Source: Eleginops maclovinus | Lineage: Eukaryota; Chordata; Actinopteri; Perciformes; Eleginopidae | NCBI RefSeq assembly: GCF_036324505.1 | Contig: NC_086370.1 | Coordinates: 18,688,600 to 18,752,599, forward strand | Reading direction: 5' to 3' | Length of the DNA stretch: 64,000 nt | In this document: in pieces, positions 37,252 through 46,246 of the stretch | Layout: every line of letters starts with the position of its first letter | Position numbering within the stretch: position 1 is the first letter of the stretch | The notes under the pieces: generated by a model | Databases searched by the model: none | What the model saw: only the letters and a program-made list of their open reading frames with translations | What the model was told of the DNA's origin: nothing | Position numbers and translations under genes: made by a program

Positions 37252-37393
37252 CATGCTGGCTCAGTCTATGGGAGGATAGCAACTGCGTCAATTGCAGAAA
37301 CCGTTTTGAGTCCAGCACCATGTGACTCAGTCCAGGAAGCCAGCGGACACAATCCCTCAGAGCCACTGTCCAGCAAGTCCAGCCCTGATGAAG
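37252..37393 (+). CDS. bicc1: bicc1 exon 13 (linker)
   Basis: This 142-bp exon encodes HAGSVYGRIATASIAETVLS, then a stretch ending SEPLSSKSSPDE. The mammalian linker at this place reads with a similar plan (a YGAIST-like start, a KVLS element and a SSPTEG end). It starts in phase 0 and leaves one base over. The intron before it is 111 bp. This is the least conserved exon of the set, but phase, splice sites and the flanking motifs support it. Confidence 0.87.
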
Positions 37394-38953
37394 GTATTCC
37401 TCAAAGCAACTCTGAACTCTGAACTGAGGTATTGTTTGTGCTAAAAGAGCAAATCTAAAGGTTTGAGTCACCTGCCCCTGATGTGCAGCCCTGTGCAGGC
37501 TGTTCAAACCAAGAAACATGTGTAAAACATTTTAGTGTATAGACACGCATTAGTCTGCGTCCGTTGTGAGTATATTTAAAGATAATATTTGGACCTTAAG
37601 AATGCAGAAGTTAGTGAAAGCACATGTCGTTTCTAGCTTATCTGATAATCACCTTCTATCCAAAATATGAAACCTTTCCTGTTCTTATGCAGGCAGAGCA
37701 ACCACATGCCTATCACCTGTAGATGTGTTCATAACGTAGTGACCGCCAGTATATTGAACCACCTCAAATAGTTTTAAATCTAAGATTAATTATTTTACTT
37801 TTAACCATTTTCTGAGGCAATGTTCTTTGGGGGAAATGTTAGTCTTCTAACTTTCAACTCTCTTAAGAAGTGATTTGTAAAATTCTACTTATAGAAAAAG
37901 TCTTGCCCACTTGTGGGTCAGTTATGTTAAAGATACGTTTAAAATATTGTGACTTATGTGTGAGTTTAACCTTAGGCTGACAACATTTTTGAGCTGTCAA
38001 CATTTTTGCTCGATTGTGCAGACTTTACATAAATGTCCAATCTACGCTTTTCCACTTGAGATTTATGTAACCCTTAAACCCACTAAGAGAAAAATTCCTT
38101 GAATTAACTTATTTCTATTTCACTGTGTTGTTCTCCTAACCTCATTCTCCCTCTGACTACATTTATTCAGTTGGAACGGAGACGGATTAACTGCTGGTCT
38201 CCTAGTGGTTCACAAAGGCCCTCATTTCCTCCGTGTCTTACACTTGCGGTTTTCCTCTCAAACTTTCCCTCTCACGCGTCTCGTTTTTCCACGCTGTTTT
38301 CTGAGCTGGTCCTCCCCCAATGTGGTGTGTCCCGGTAAGGTTTCCTCCCCCTCCCTCACCTCCCCCTGTGTCCCAGAATGTGTTTGGACTGGCTCGCCCA
38401 GTCCGACTCCACTCCGCTGTGTGGAATGAGGGTGTGCAGGGGAATCGTTAAAGCATTAAACCCCAGAGAGCCTTGTTAGATTGACTGACATCATATTATT
38501 TTACGCTGAACAGTACATCATGCATGTTCAGCACACACTCACACACACTCACATCCTGTTACACAGAGTAACGTGGTGGGGGAGGGGTTAGGGATCACTG
38601 TAATTACAGCTGCTGTGTTTTTAATTAATCCAGGATCCACCTGGGACCTGTGACACTTATACACATGAAGATTTACATATGCCCACCAAGATACACACAC
38701 TCCTTTGAATCATTCACCACTCAGAACACACTCACACTGTGTCGTATATTATTTTTCTTATTTTACATCTGAGGTTTCTGTGCAATGCTGTGCAGCATTT
38801 AAATGTTGATTTAGGATTTTGTTTTGTCAACGGTGGCAAAAGTGCTTGGCAATAATTTAAAAAATAGATGAAAAATCTATAAAGCTATAGTTGTCATAGG
38901 ACTGTGTATTTTAAATGAATTTATTATTCTGAAGTATGTTTTGTTTCCGTCAG
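37394..38953 (+). other. bicc1: bicc1 intron 13; holds repeat copy A
   Basis: This is a 1.6-kb intron. About 100 bp past the donor it holds the first copy of a roughly 230-bp sequence repeated in the next intron. A GC- and pyrimidine-rich stretch at 38200-38430 contains GT and AG signals but no frame resembling Bicc1, so it is not called an exon. Short CA-rich patches occur at 38530-38720. Confidence 0.6.
37493..37715 (+). repeat. Dispersed direct repeat, copy A
   Basis: The copy begins GTGCAGGCTGTTCAAAC and ends ACATGCCTATCA. It matches 39252-39494 along its whole length in the same orientation, by eye roughly 85%, with an insertion of about 18 bases in the other copy. Shared runs include AACATGTGTAAAACATTT and TTAGTCTGC. 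It has no coding content and no terminal repeats. It may be an unnamed interspersed repeat or a local duplication around exon 14. Confidence 0.85.
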
Positions 38954-39107
38954 GCTCTGACACATTTGTGGAAGTGGGCATGCCCAGAAGTCCCTCTCAC
39001 TCAGCCAATGGGAGTGAGCTGAAACAGATGCTGGCTTCCTGTAAGACGTCATCAGGGAAGCGACAGGCAGTGGAGTTACTGCAGGGCACCAAGAACTCCC
39101 ATCTACA
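38954..39107 (+). CDS. bicc1: bicc1 exon 14 (linker, FVEVGMPRSPSHS motif)
   Basis: This 154-bp exon encodes GSDTFVEVGMPRSPSHSANG, then SELKQMLASCKTSSGKRQAV, then ELLQGTKNSHL. Mammalian Bicc1 has AFVEVGMPRSPSHSGN and RQTVELLQGTKNSHLH, so this is a conserved island in the linker, rich in potential phosphorylation sites. It enters in phase 1 and leaves two bases (CA) that become His with exon 15. The donor is GTACGT. Confidence 0.96.
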
Positions 39108-39764
39108 GTACGTCTGAATATAGAGATCATTTACCCCTTGGATTGTTGCTTTTTAGCATCTTCTCTCAGAAATTGCCCTTCAACTAAGCATACATAGTTA
39201 TTATTTTAGTCTCACAAAACAAGGACCACATGCAACCTGACATGTATCCCCGTGCAGGCTGTTCAAACATGGAAACATGTGTAAAACATTTCAGTGGATT
39301 CAGACATCAATTACAGTATAGACGCACATTAGTCTGCATCTGTTGTGAGTATGTTCAAAGATTATGTTCAGCCCCTAAGAATGCAGAGGCTAGTGAAAGC
39401 AAATGTAGTTCCTAGCTTATCTGCTGATCACCTCCTATCCAAAATATCAAGGCTATCATGTTCTTATGAAAGTGGAGCACCCACATGCCTATCATACAAA
39501 ACTAGAATATGACACAAAGTGACTTAAAAGGTTTTCTTCTATAAAGACATTTAGGAGTTTAAGCATGGGCTGTTATATTGACTTGGGTACACATACACTC
39601 ACCCCAGAGAGGATAGGATAATCAACTGTATCCCAATAATGAAAACTAGCACGCTCTAAAACCTGGTGACCCGGGAACTTTAATAGCCTTAGTGATAATG
39701 TGAGGCGATGAAGGACTACATTTTCTTCACTCACTGATACAATAATCCTGTGTAATCCCAACAG
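39108..39764 (+). other. bicc1: bicc1 intron 14; holds repeat copy B
   Basis: This is a 657-bp intron, over a third of which is the second copy of the repeat described at 37493-37715. The acceptor is AATCCCAACAG. Nothing else was recognised. Confidence 0.65.
39252..39494 (+). repeat. Dispersed direct repeat, copy B
   Basis: This second copy of the repeat also found at 37493-37715 is in the same orientation. It is a little longer because of extra bases near 39297-39315. It starts about 145 bp past the exon 14 donor, while copy A starts about 100 bp past the exon 13 donor. Confidence 0.85.
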
Positions 39765-39924
39765 CTCTGACTGTCTGCTCTCGGACGCCGAGTCCAGCTC
39801 GTCGGACAGCCCTGTGGCCGATAAGAGAGCGCCCGGCAGCGAACGGGCGGCTGAGAGGGCGGCGCAGCTGAACGAGAGGGAGAGAATCAGACTGGGACCA
39901 CAGACGACCTTTCCCAACATGCAG
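39765..39924 (+). CDS. bicc1: bicc1 exon 15 (linker, acidic/Ser and Arg/Ala-rich)
   Basis: This 160-bp exon encodes SDCLLSDAESSSSDSPVADK, then RAPGSERAAERAAQLNERER, then a stretch ending TTFPNMQ. The human protein has SPLADKKAPGSERAAERAA at the same place. The first base completes a His codon with exon 14, and the exon ends in phase 0. The donor GTATAC merges directly into a (CA)n microsatellite. Confidence 0.95.
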
Positions 39925-39925
39925 G

Positions 39926-39926
<1 letters not shown>

Positions 39927-39965
<39 letters not shown>
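39927..39965 (+). repeat. (CA)n microsatellite at the exon 15 donor
   Basis: About 19 CA/AC units start at the fourth base of the intron, so the repeat forms part of the 5' splice-site neighbourhood. CA repeats in pre-mRNA are known binding sites for hnRNP L and can raise or lower use of a nearby donor. Any effect here is inference. Confidence 0.95.
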
Positions 39966-39966
<1 letters not shown>

Positions 39967-40031
39967 CAGAAATAAAGAGTTTTGGGGTATAAAAAGCAAT
40001 GACGGAATAAAACGTTCTGCGGTCTTTTCAG

Positions 40032-40071
40032 GCATTTGACTACGAACAGAAAAAGCTCTTGGCAACTAAAG
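40032..40071 (+). CDS. bicc1: bicc1 exon 16 (40-bp micro-exon)
   Basis: This very short exon encodes AFDYEQKKLLATK plus the first base of an Ala codon. The motif is identical to mammalian Bicc1 (QAFDYEQKKLLATKAMLKKP). The acceptor is TCTTTTCAG and the donor is GTAGGC. The preceding intron is only 107 bp and carries the CA repeat. Its length is not a multiple of three, so skipping would shift the frame. Confidence 0.96.
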
Positions 40072-40858
40072 GTAGGCTGACATTTGTGACTGGTCAAATA
40101 CTACAATGTGGACTGGATGGGGACTGGATGGGCTTTGTGTGAAGACAGACTGACATAATCCCAAGGTCACAACTGCCATCACTAGTAATGTGTTCCTAGA
40201 AAGTACCTTTGAAAGAGGACTCAATTTTCCCATTTTCAAACGTTTAGCCGTATGTGGTTTAAGCACACAAATGTGAATCATGTATAAAATATACAATATT
40301 CCCTGGAAAAGACACAAGCTTTCCCCCCTGCAGCGCTCCGCTGTCTTTTCACTCCTTTGGGTTGCTTTGCTCCGTAGGCAGTTGCAAATGCTGTAATAGA
40401 AACTTTTTTCGGCAGGATTTTCTGGCATTTTATTCACGCTTTCACCATCTGGGACTTGAATGCGCATTTGCATTTGTTTCCAATAGGAACACCCTCTCTC
40501 TGTAATGACCAAATGTCAGAGTCATGGGCTAGATTTTCGTATGACAGAAAACAGAGCTCAGCGGAGGTGCAAAGGTCTAGTTTTTTTCTCAGACCACTTG
40601 AATTACAGTATGCTGAAAGGGTCTTGTGGAATTTTTGCCCAATGACGCCAAAAATACTTTCCTACCTAATCTTTAGTTGATATAAAAAATGTAACCAGTC
40701 TGTAAGATATATAACTGTAAAACTGTTTAAGAGGAGCATGGACAACATGTAAGCATACAGTGAACTTAAGATAGATTTAGGATGATTGGAAAAAATACTA
40801 TTTTGTGTCATATCTTTTTGATGTATGCGTGCATCCCAATATGTCTGTTTTCACACAG
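40072..40858 (+). other. bicc1: bicc1 intron 16; nothing recognised
   Basis: This is a 787-bp intron with no gene, mobile element or notable repeat. The acceptor is TTTTCACACAG. Confidence 0.65.
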
Positions 40859-41013
40859 CTATGTTAAAGAAGCCTGTGGTGACCGAGGTGCGGACCCCTA
40901 CCAACACCTGGAGTGGTCTGGGCTTCTCAAAGTCTATGCCAGCCGAGACCATCAAGGAGCTGCGGAGAGCCAATCATGTTTCATACAAGCCCAGCATGAG
41001 CACCACCTTTGAG
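40859..41013 (+). CDS. bicc1: bicc1 exon 17 (conserved linker block)
   Basis: This 155-bp exon encodes MLKKPVVTEVRTPTNTWSGL, then GFSKSMPAETIKELRRANHV, then SYKPSMSTTFE. It is nearly identical to mammalian Bicc1 and is the most conserved part of the linker, although no named domain is known to me there. It enters in phase 1 (completing the Ala codon) and ends in phase 0. The donor is GAG followed by GTTAGA. Confidence 0.97.
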
Positions 41014-41173
41014 GTTAGACTCACATCAGCAGAGTTTACTATTCTCGTCATCTTGTAGATTTGATTTGTCTTACTGTATCGATTTATGTATGTGTTGTGC
41101 CCCTTTATGAAATGCAGTGTAGTCACTAAGAACTCCTTGTTTGGATTGTCTTCCTTTCTTTTCCCTCCCTTAG

Positions 41174-41335
41174 GATTCCCCACTGTCCTTGTCTCGATCC
41201 AACAGCCGGGAAGGCCTCGGGAACGGCAGCGACTCGGAGAACTGGCGAGACAGGAACGGCAGCGGAACGGCCTTCCAGGTCACCCCGAGTTCCCCTCCGC
41301 TGTCACCAGCCCGAAGAGGAAGCAGAACAAATCTG
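41174..41335 (+). CDS. bicc1: bicc1 exon 18 (before the SAM domain), with a -1 frameshift as sequenced
   Basis: The exon lies between CCCTTAG and GTCAGT and is 162 bp as sequenced. In the phase set by exon 17 it begins DSPLSLSRSNSREGLG and NGSDSENWRDRNGSG, matching mammalian SMSLSRSNSRE and SDNWRDRNG. Its second half matches only in another frame, reading GHPEFPSAVTSPKRKQNKS, the counterpart of mammalian SEFAASIGSPKRKQNKS. The switch falls near 41258-41275 and equals one missing base (or two extra). A length of 163 would give the phase that exon 19 needs. As sequenced, the SAM domain would be out of frame. A dropped base in a short A or G run would explain it. Confidence 0.85.
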
Positions 41336-41526
41336 GTCAGTACTTTTTGTGTAAATGCTTATCTGCTGGAAGGACACATTTAACATTTAAATGGTGGCAT
41401 CTCTTTTTGCTAAACATCCTTTGTTTCATTGTGTGACTCAACATGCAGATGTACATAAATCATTTCTGCATACTTCAAAATTATCATTGTGTTTTTCTCA
41501 TGTTTCCCTCAATCCCCTGATGACAG
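41336..41526 (+). other. bicc1: bicc1 intron 18 with tandem acceptor
   Basis: This is a 191-bp intron. Its 3' end reads GACAGCTGCAG, giving two AG acceptors six bases apart (after 41526 and after 41532). Both keep the same phase and would give proteins differing by two residues before the EHYLSSSN motif. Confidence 0.7.
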
Positions 41527-41690
41527 CTGCAGAGCATTACCTCAGCAGCAGCAACTACATGGACTGCATCTCCTCTGTGACTGGCAGTAACGGCTGCAGC
41601 CTGAACTCGTCCGTGAAAGGCTCAGACCTGCCGGAGCTCTTCAGCAAGCTCGGCCTGGGGAAGTACACGGACATCTTCCAGCAACAGGAG
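41527..41690 (+). CDS. bicc1: bicc1 exon 19 (start of SAM domain)
   Basis: The exon encodes EHYLSSSNYMDCISSVTGSN, then GCSLNSSVKGSDLPELFSKL, then GLGKYTDIFQQQE. From SDLPELFSKLGL onward this is the first half of the SAM domain through which Bicc1 self-assembles into polymers and bodies. The start is placed at the first of two possible AGs (41526 or 41532). The mammalian protein has one residue (T) between KS and EHYL, the first AG gives two (AA) and the second gives none. The exon ends in phase 0 with donor GAG followed by GTACTG. Confidence 0.95.
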
Positions 41691-42165
41691 GTACTGTAGA
41701 ACTACACTTTTCCAGTATTATGATTTTAACTAATGTAATCTCCCAAAAAAGCAAAGACATTCCACCTTTTTCCCACCACACTAGCAGCGGGGGGCTGTCA
41801 GTCCACAAATTAGATGAACTGCTACACCAAAATGTCCCAATAACATTTGCACATTTTATGTGAAAAGTTACCCTTCCTCCTGCTTCCAGAGTGCATTGCC
41901 CTCTTGAACTCTTAATCTCACCCAGTGCAGTAAATTGCAATATTCTGTATAGTTTGAATTAATGTATCATGCTGTAAATCTTAATGAAATTAAACATTTG
42001 AAAGAAACGCGTTTGCCACATTTGATGCAGTAATAAAATGACTCAAGTAAAGAAAAGTATCTTCATGGTGTTTTTAGACACAGGTTGCAAAAATAATAAA
42101 CCACTAATATAATTAGCTAATTATGGGTCAGTGGTATTGTTAAATGGACTTATTGCTGCTGCCAG
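41691..42165 (+). other. bicc1: bicc1 intron 19; nothing recognised
   Basis: This is a 475-bp AT-rich intron splitting the SAM coding region. The acceptor is GCTGCTGCCAG. No repeat or mobile element was seen. Confidence 0.65.
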
Positions 42166-42265
42166 ATCGACCTCCAGACATTCCTGACTCTAACGGACCA
42201 GGACCTGAAGGAACTGGGCATCACCACCTTCGGAGCCCGCAGGAAAATGCTGCTCGCCATCTCAG
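42166..42265 (+). CDS. bicc1: bicc1 exon 20 (end of SAM domain)
   Basis: This 100-bp exon encodes [20 protein letters not shown], then [13 protein letters not shown] plus one base. It is identical or nearly so to mammalian Bicc1 SAM. The DLKEL segment includes charged residues reported for the SAM-SAM polymer interface in the mouse protein. [10 protein letters not shown] is the C-terminal helix. The donor is GTATCA, with a (CA)n tract starting about 12 bases inside the intron. Confidence 0.97.
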
Positions 42266-42276
42266 GTATCAAACAA

Positions 42277-42300
42277 CCACACACACACACACACACACAC
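42277..42300 (+). repeat. (CA)n microsatellite near the exon 20 donor
   Basis: About 12 CA units lie 12 bases inside bicc1 intron 20. This is the second bicc1 donor in the window with a CA repeat beside it. Confidence 0.95.
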
Positions 42301-43282
42301 AAAGTATAAACGGGTGTACAAAACACAATTGTGTGTACAATGACTTAAAGCACATGCAGAAAAAGTATGCTTATGTAAGACCATCCTAACATTCTTATTA
42401 ATTTAAGCTACCCAGAGCATTGTTAGGAATAACAATAATAAACCTTTGTTTTGTATGCCACGAAATAGCTTCATAAACCCTTTTTATTAAAACCAAAAGA
42501 TAGTTACACAGCGTTACAATTATGTAAACATCCTTTTTTTCGTCTATATTGTTGAAAAAACCAACATCTATACAGTCTGGCAGTGACTTTGTTTTAGGTC
42601 TGACTATTATTTTTTTAATATACCAATCTTATATTTATTCTATAGTCAAAGATGTATGATTAAGAGTGTGTGTTTATTACATTTTCTCCTGCATATCGCC
42701 CCTTGTGCCGGTCTTTCTCTGTTATCAACGGTCTGGTATAACCAAAATGAACCAAAGGAAACATTCATAAGGGAAATCACAGTGCAGAGATGCCTGCATG
42801 AGACCATTGCTCTGGGGAAATTGTTCCTTTTTTCGCTGCTGATAAGCACCGATAGCAGCTGTAGCCCCGTCCGACCAGCTCCTGCTGGAGGCACTTCACA
42901 CAAATTGGCTTACATGTTTTTCATTAATGGTCCTATTTTGGCTGTCGCTTCAACAAGCGGGGGTGGAGCCCAGCTGTGCATGAGGCAGAGAGTGTGCTCC
43001 AACTGATAGAGGTCATCAATACTGCCAAGCACTAGATTTGAATAGTATAGGTGGCCTTTGTGATTGGCAGAGTAGAGAAATACAATATGGTAATGTTGTA
43101 ACTAATTTATCTGTAATGATACAAGAGAACAAATGCAGTCATGTACACCGGCAGGAATAAACGGGATTAGGCTTCATTCTTCTCAGATGAGTGTGTTGGT
43201 ATTCCTCCAGTTGCTCCAGCTGCCTCCCTGATGTGGACTCTGTCCCGTTGTTCTGGATCTAATGGGAAGGTTGTGGGTGTCA

Positions 43283-43312
43283 CACCTCATTACTGATGTC
43301 AGTAATGAGGTG
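43283..43312. repeat. Perfect 13-bp inverted repeat with 4-base loop
   Basis: The arm CACCTCATTACTG (43283-43295), loop ATGT and exact reverse complement (43300-43312) lie in bicc1 intron 20. A stable hairpin is likely in RNA, but it is too short for a microRNA precursor and no family is recognised. Confidence 0.85.
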
Positions 43313-44051
43313 GACTTTGTAATAGCTGAGGTTGTTAAGCTGTGTAAGTTAATCATGCTCATCTTGGAATCATGGGCTTCCTGTCGTGGATATTCAGTAA
43401 CAATTCAGAAACTTCAGAACAGAGCCAGGGTTGACAGTAAGGACAACAGGGGGAAATGGCGAGGCCGGTCCTGTAATTATTAACAAGGCAAAGCGAGCCA
43501 AGGCCAGAGTTGGTTTTGCTGCCTGACGCCTCAGCCAAGTGCAGCTCAACTTTAATATCGACTGACGGACTTTGGGGCTCCAAACCAGGAACATGCATGT
43601 CTCGGTCTGTCTCTTTTTCTTACTGCGTTGCCTCTCATTATAAAGAGATAAAATACCAGTCAATTCAATCCAGGTCTTAACTTCCTGCGGGCCTGCCAGT
43701 AAAAAGAGCTGCTGGGGCGAGCTGCCTGTCTCCAGTCATCAAACTGAAGGTTTATGCTGGCAGCGTCAGAGTCATGTGAATAACTCAGAGATGCCATGAC
43801 GAGATATTTTCATGCTGCGGAGTAAAACCCAGATTTACTTTTGTTTATCTGAGCAGTCCTGTAGTGATTTGAATCCAATTTTCTTGTCATTGTTGATGAA
43901 TGGAAATGTTAACATTCTTTTTCATTGTGTTTATTCTTTACTTTGATTTGCTACAGCTCCCTTTGCAACACGAGGAGAAGTTGTTAAAACTTGTTTGTAT
44001 AACATTTGCTACTGCTGATGATTTCTGGTGCTCTTTTTTTTTACCACACAG

Positions 44052-44179
44052 AACTAAATAAAAACCGGAGGAAGCTTTTTGAGCCACCCATCAGGTCTTC
44101 CTTCCTGGAAGGGGGAGCGAGCGGCCGCCTCTCCCGTCAGTTTCACACAGACATTGCCAGTGTCAGCGGGCGGTGGTAG
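44052..44179 (+). CDS. bicc1: bicc1 exon 21, coding part (C-terminus and stop)
   Basis: This 128-bp coding part enters with AA completing a Glu codon and encodes LNKNRRKLFEPPIRSSFLEG, then GASGRLSRQFHTDIASVSGR and W, then TAG at 44177-44179. The end IASVSGRW-stop is shared with mammalian Bicc1, so the annotated 3' end of the coding region is secure. There are no indels in this exon. Confidence 0.97.
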
Positions 44180-46030
44180 AGACTCCAGGCCATCCCAAAA
44201 CCGTCCATAATGGAGACCAGCCTCCAGTGTCTCAGCAGCCCAGGTTTCAGTGGCTGTTTTCCCTCCTTCAGCTTCAGCTGAAATAAGACTGTTCAATATG
44301 TTGTTGTTGTTGCCATATAATATAAATATATATATATATAAAAAAAAGCCATAGTTTTACCTTAAGTGCCAACAAAAAAAAGGGATTTCTCAGATACATG
44401 AGGTTCAGTGTTCACTCCTTATAGAGCCATAGAGTCTGTTTGGAGCTTTTTCTATATGAAGGTTTGTTGATGAAGGGTACTGTCCAGTATTTCTGTCCAC
44501 TTTTTGTTCAAGGGAACAGGCAGAATGATTGGTACAATCATTTACACATTGATACTACCTGCCTTTGTATTATGCTGTAGTATCAGTGACATGCACTTTA
44601 ATAATACTAGAGTTTTGCCTGTGAGAGCCTAATTCCTTAGATTGAAATAATGAGTATGCTTTTTTTTTTTTTATTGACTAAAAGCACAGATGCATTTTGT
44701 ACCAAATCCAAATGTCAGCACTTACCATTGAGTTTTGGGAACCCCAAAAATGAAGTGCAAAGTATTTCAACATGCCAGAGTGGTGAAAAAATCTACTTAA
44801 ACTAAAATGTACCAAAGGAAAGAATCATTGTGGCCTTTGACCTTTGGCTGCCTTAAATGTTGTGATTGGTGGACATTCCTCCGAGGTCAGTGCTAGTGTC
44901 CCACCGCTGTCTGTTTATGTATTTCTAGACAAAGAAATCAAATATTTTGTACTCATTACACATTATGATTTTATTTTTGTTTTATACCATTTTATGGGGA
45001 TGTTTAACTTTAATCAGTTTACATTTGTATTTTATATACTTTAAGTTCTATGATTTTGTTATTGGATTGTTTGTTACTTTTAGTTTCTTCCCCTGCCTTT
45101 GAGTCTTTGGAGCCGTAGTATGGCTGTGCCATCAGACAGCAGCAGAGGCATGAGGCAGTTTGGCTAAGCTTTAAAGGCCTCTCTCTGATTGTGTCAACAG
45201 GCATCTTTCTGTGGTCTCCTCCTCTGTTTGTTTATAGTACATGTTAATTTGTCTCATACGTTGTTTGTCAGCGTTGGCCTCTCTCTGGCCCCTTCTGTGG
45301 GCCGGTAATCTCACACAGCATCCTCCATGTATCCGGGACATGAGTTGCTATGCTAATACTCTGTGCCTTTTTTGTCTTTCTTTTCCCTCACTGTTTAATT
45401 CAGAGCCAGAAAAGACCTTACAGAACAAGGTCATGCCTTTTGTAGCGGGAAGTGCCAATATACATAACACTTTTTTTCAGCAGGGAGATATTTTGTGAAC
45501 ACTTCATATTTTGGTCTGTCCTTGCTCTCCAGAGAGGAGGTGCATCGCACAAAAGAATCCGTATATTCACAGCCAAATTGTTTTTACATGAGAATTTCAA
45601 GAGACAAATAAGGAACCAAAGTCATCAGGACTGTGGGATTTAAGATGAAAATAAATAAATCTGGAATCTTTCTAGTATCAGGGTGCAATCTAATATCCAA
45701 GATAAGCAGTGTTTAATGAAGGAACAGGATTAAACATGCATTATCAGTGTTTATCATCAGAGCCTGTGTTTGTTCTGGGCTCCTGTATTATGTTCGCTCA
45801 AAGGAAAACATCCTTTTCAAACAGTTCATTAACTTTGGATGACTCAAGTGTTATTCTATGATGTTCTTAAGAGTTATCTAAGGATTCAGCCAACAAACTG
45901 ATCCATTTTCCAAGGTCTTGAGCACTTTGTATCAAGTGCAACTAATTGCCTCTTTGTTTGTGTTTTTCTGGGAAAATGTGTTTTATATTTTCAGTAAAAC
46001 TAAGAATAAAGAATGTCTTATTTTGATTTT
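44180..46030 (+). other. bicc1: bicc1 3' UTR (extent uncertain)
   Basis: This AT-rich sequence follows the bicc1 stop, with a short (TA)n at 44324-44340 and a T14 run near 44660. Possible AATAAA poly(A) signals stand at 45650 and 45654 (overlapping) and at 46005, the last followed by T/G-rich sequence. The end at about 46030 is a guess from the last signal before the hAT-like insertion. A later AATAAA at 47821 would include that element in the UTR. Confidence 0.4.
46005..46010 (+). terminator. bicc1: Candidate poly(A) signal of bicc1
   Basis: AATAAA is followed within 20 bases by a T-rich stretch (GTCTTATTTTGATTTTAATG). The alternatives at 45650-45659 are two overlapping AATAAA. Signals of this length also occur by chance in AT-rich DNA. 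Confidence 0.35.
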
Positions 46031-46246
46031 AATGAGGGTACAGTGTATTACATTCAGGTATGTAAAGCACGCCTCTGAGATATTATCACATCATAAACAT
46101 CAATTTGCCAAATTTAACTACGACCGAAAGTAATAGCAGTGCTCCAAGCCCTACAGAGAGAGGTCGACCATTTTTCACCCATCTTTGATTCACAATGATT
46201 CCCTTTTAAGGTGATTTGTTGTTTATCTTTTTTAACCACTTTCCAC

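Larger units (their letters stand above)
42266..44051 (+). other. bicc1: bicc1 intron 20; (CA)n tract and a 13-bp hairpin
   Basis: This is the 1.8-kb last intron. It holds a CA repeat at 42277-42300 close to the donor and a perfect hairpin at 43283-43312. No gene or intact mobile element was seen. The acceptor is CCACACAG. Confidence 0.65.

Noticed and set aside
38205..38430. Extra bicc1 exon in the GC/pyrimidine-rich part of intron 13
   Set aside because: A possible donor (CCCGGTAAGG) exists, but no frame resembles Bicc1, and exons 13 and 14 already join in phase.
43283..43312. microRNA precursor
   Set aside because: The stem is only 13 bp with a 4-base loop. A precursor needs a longer stem.
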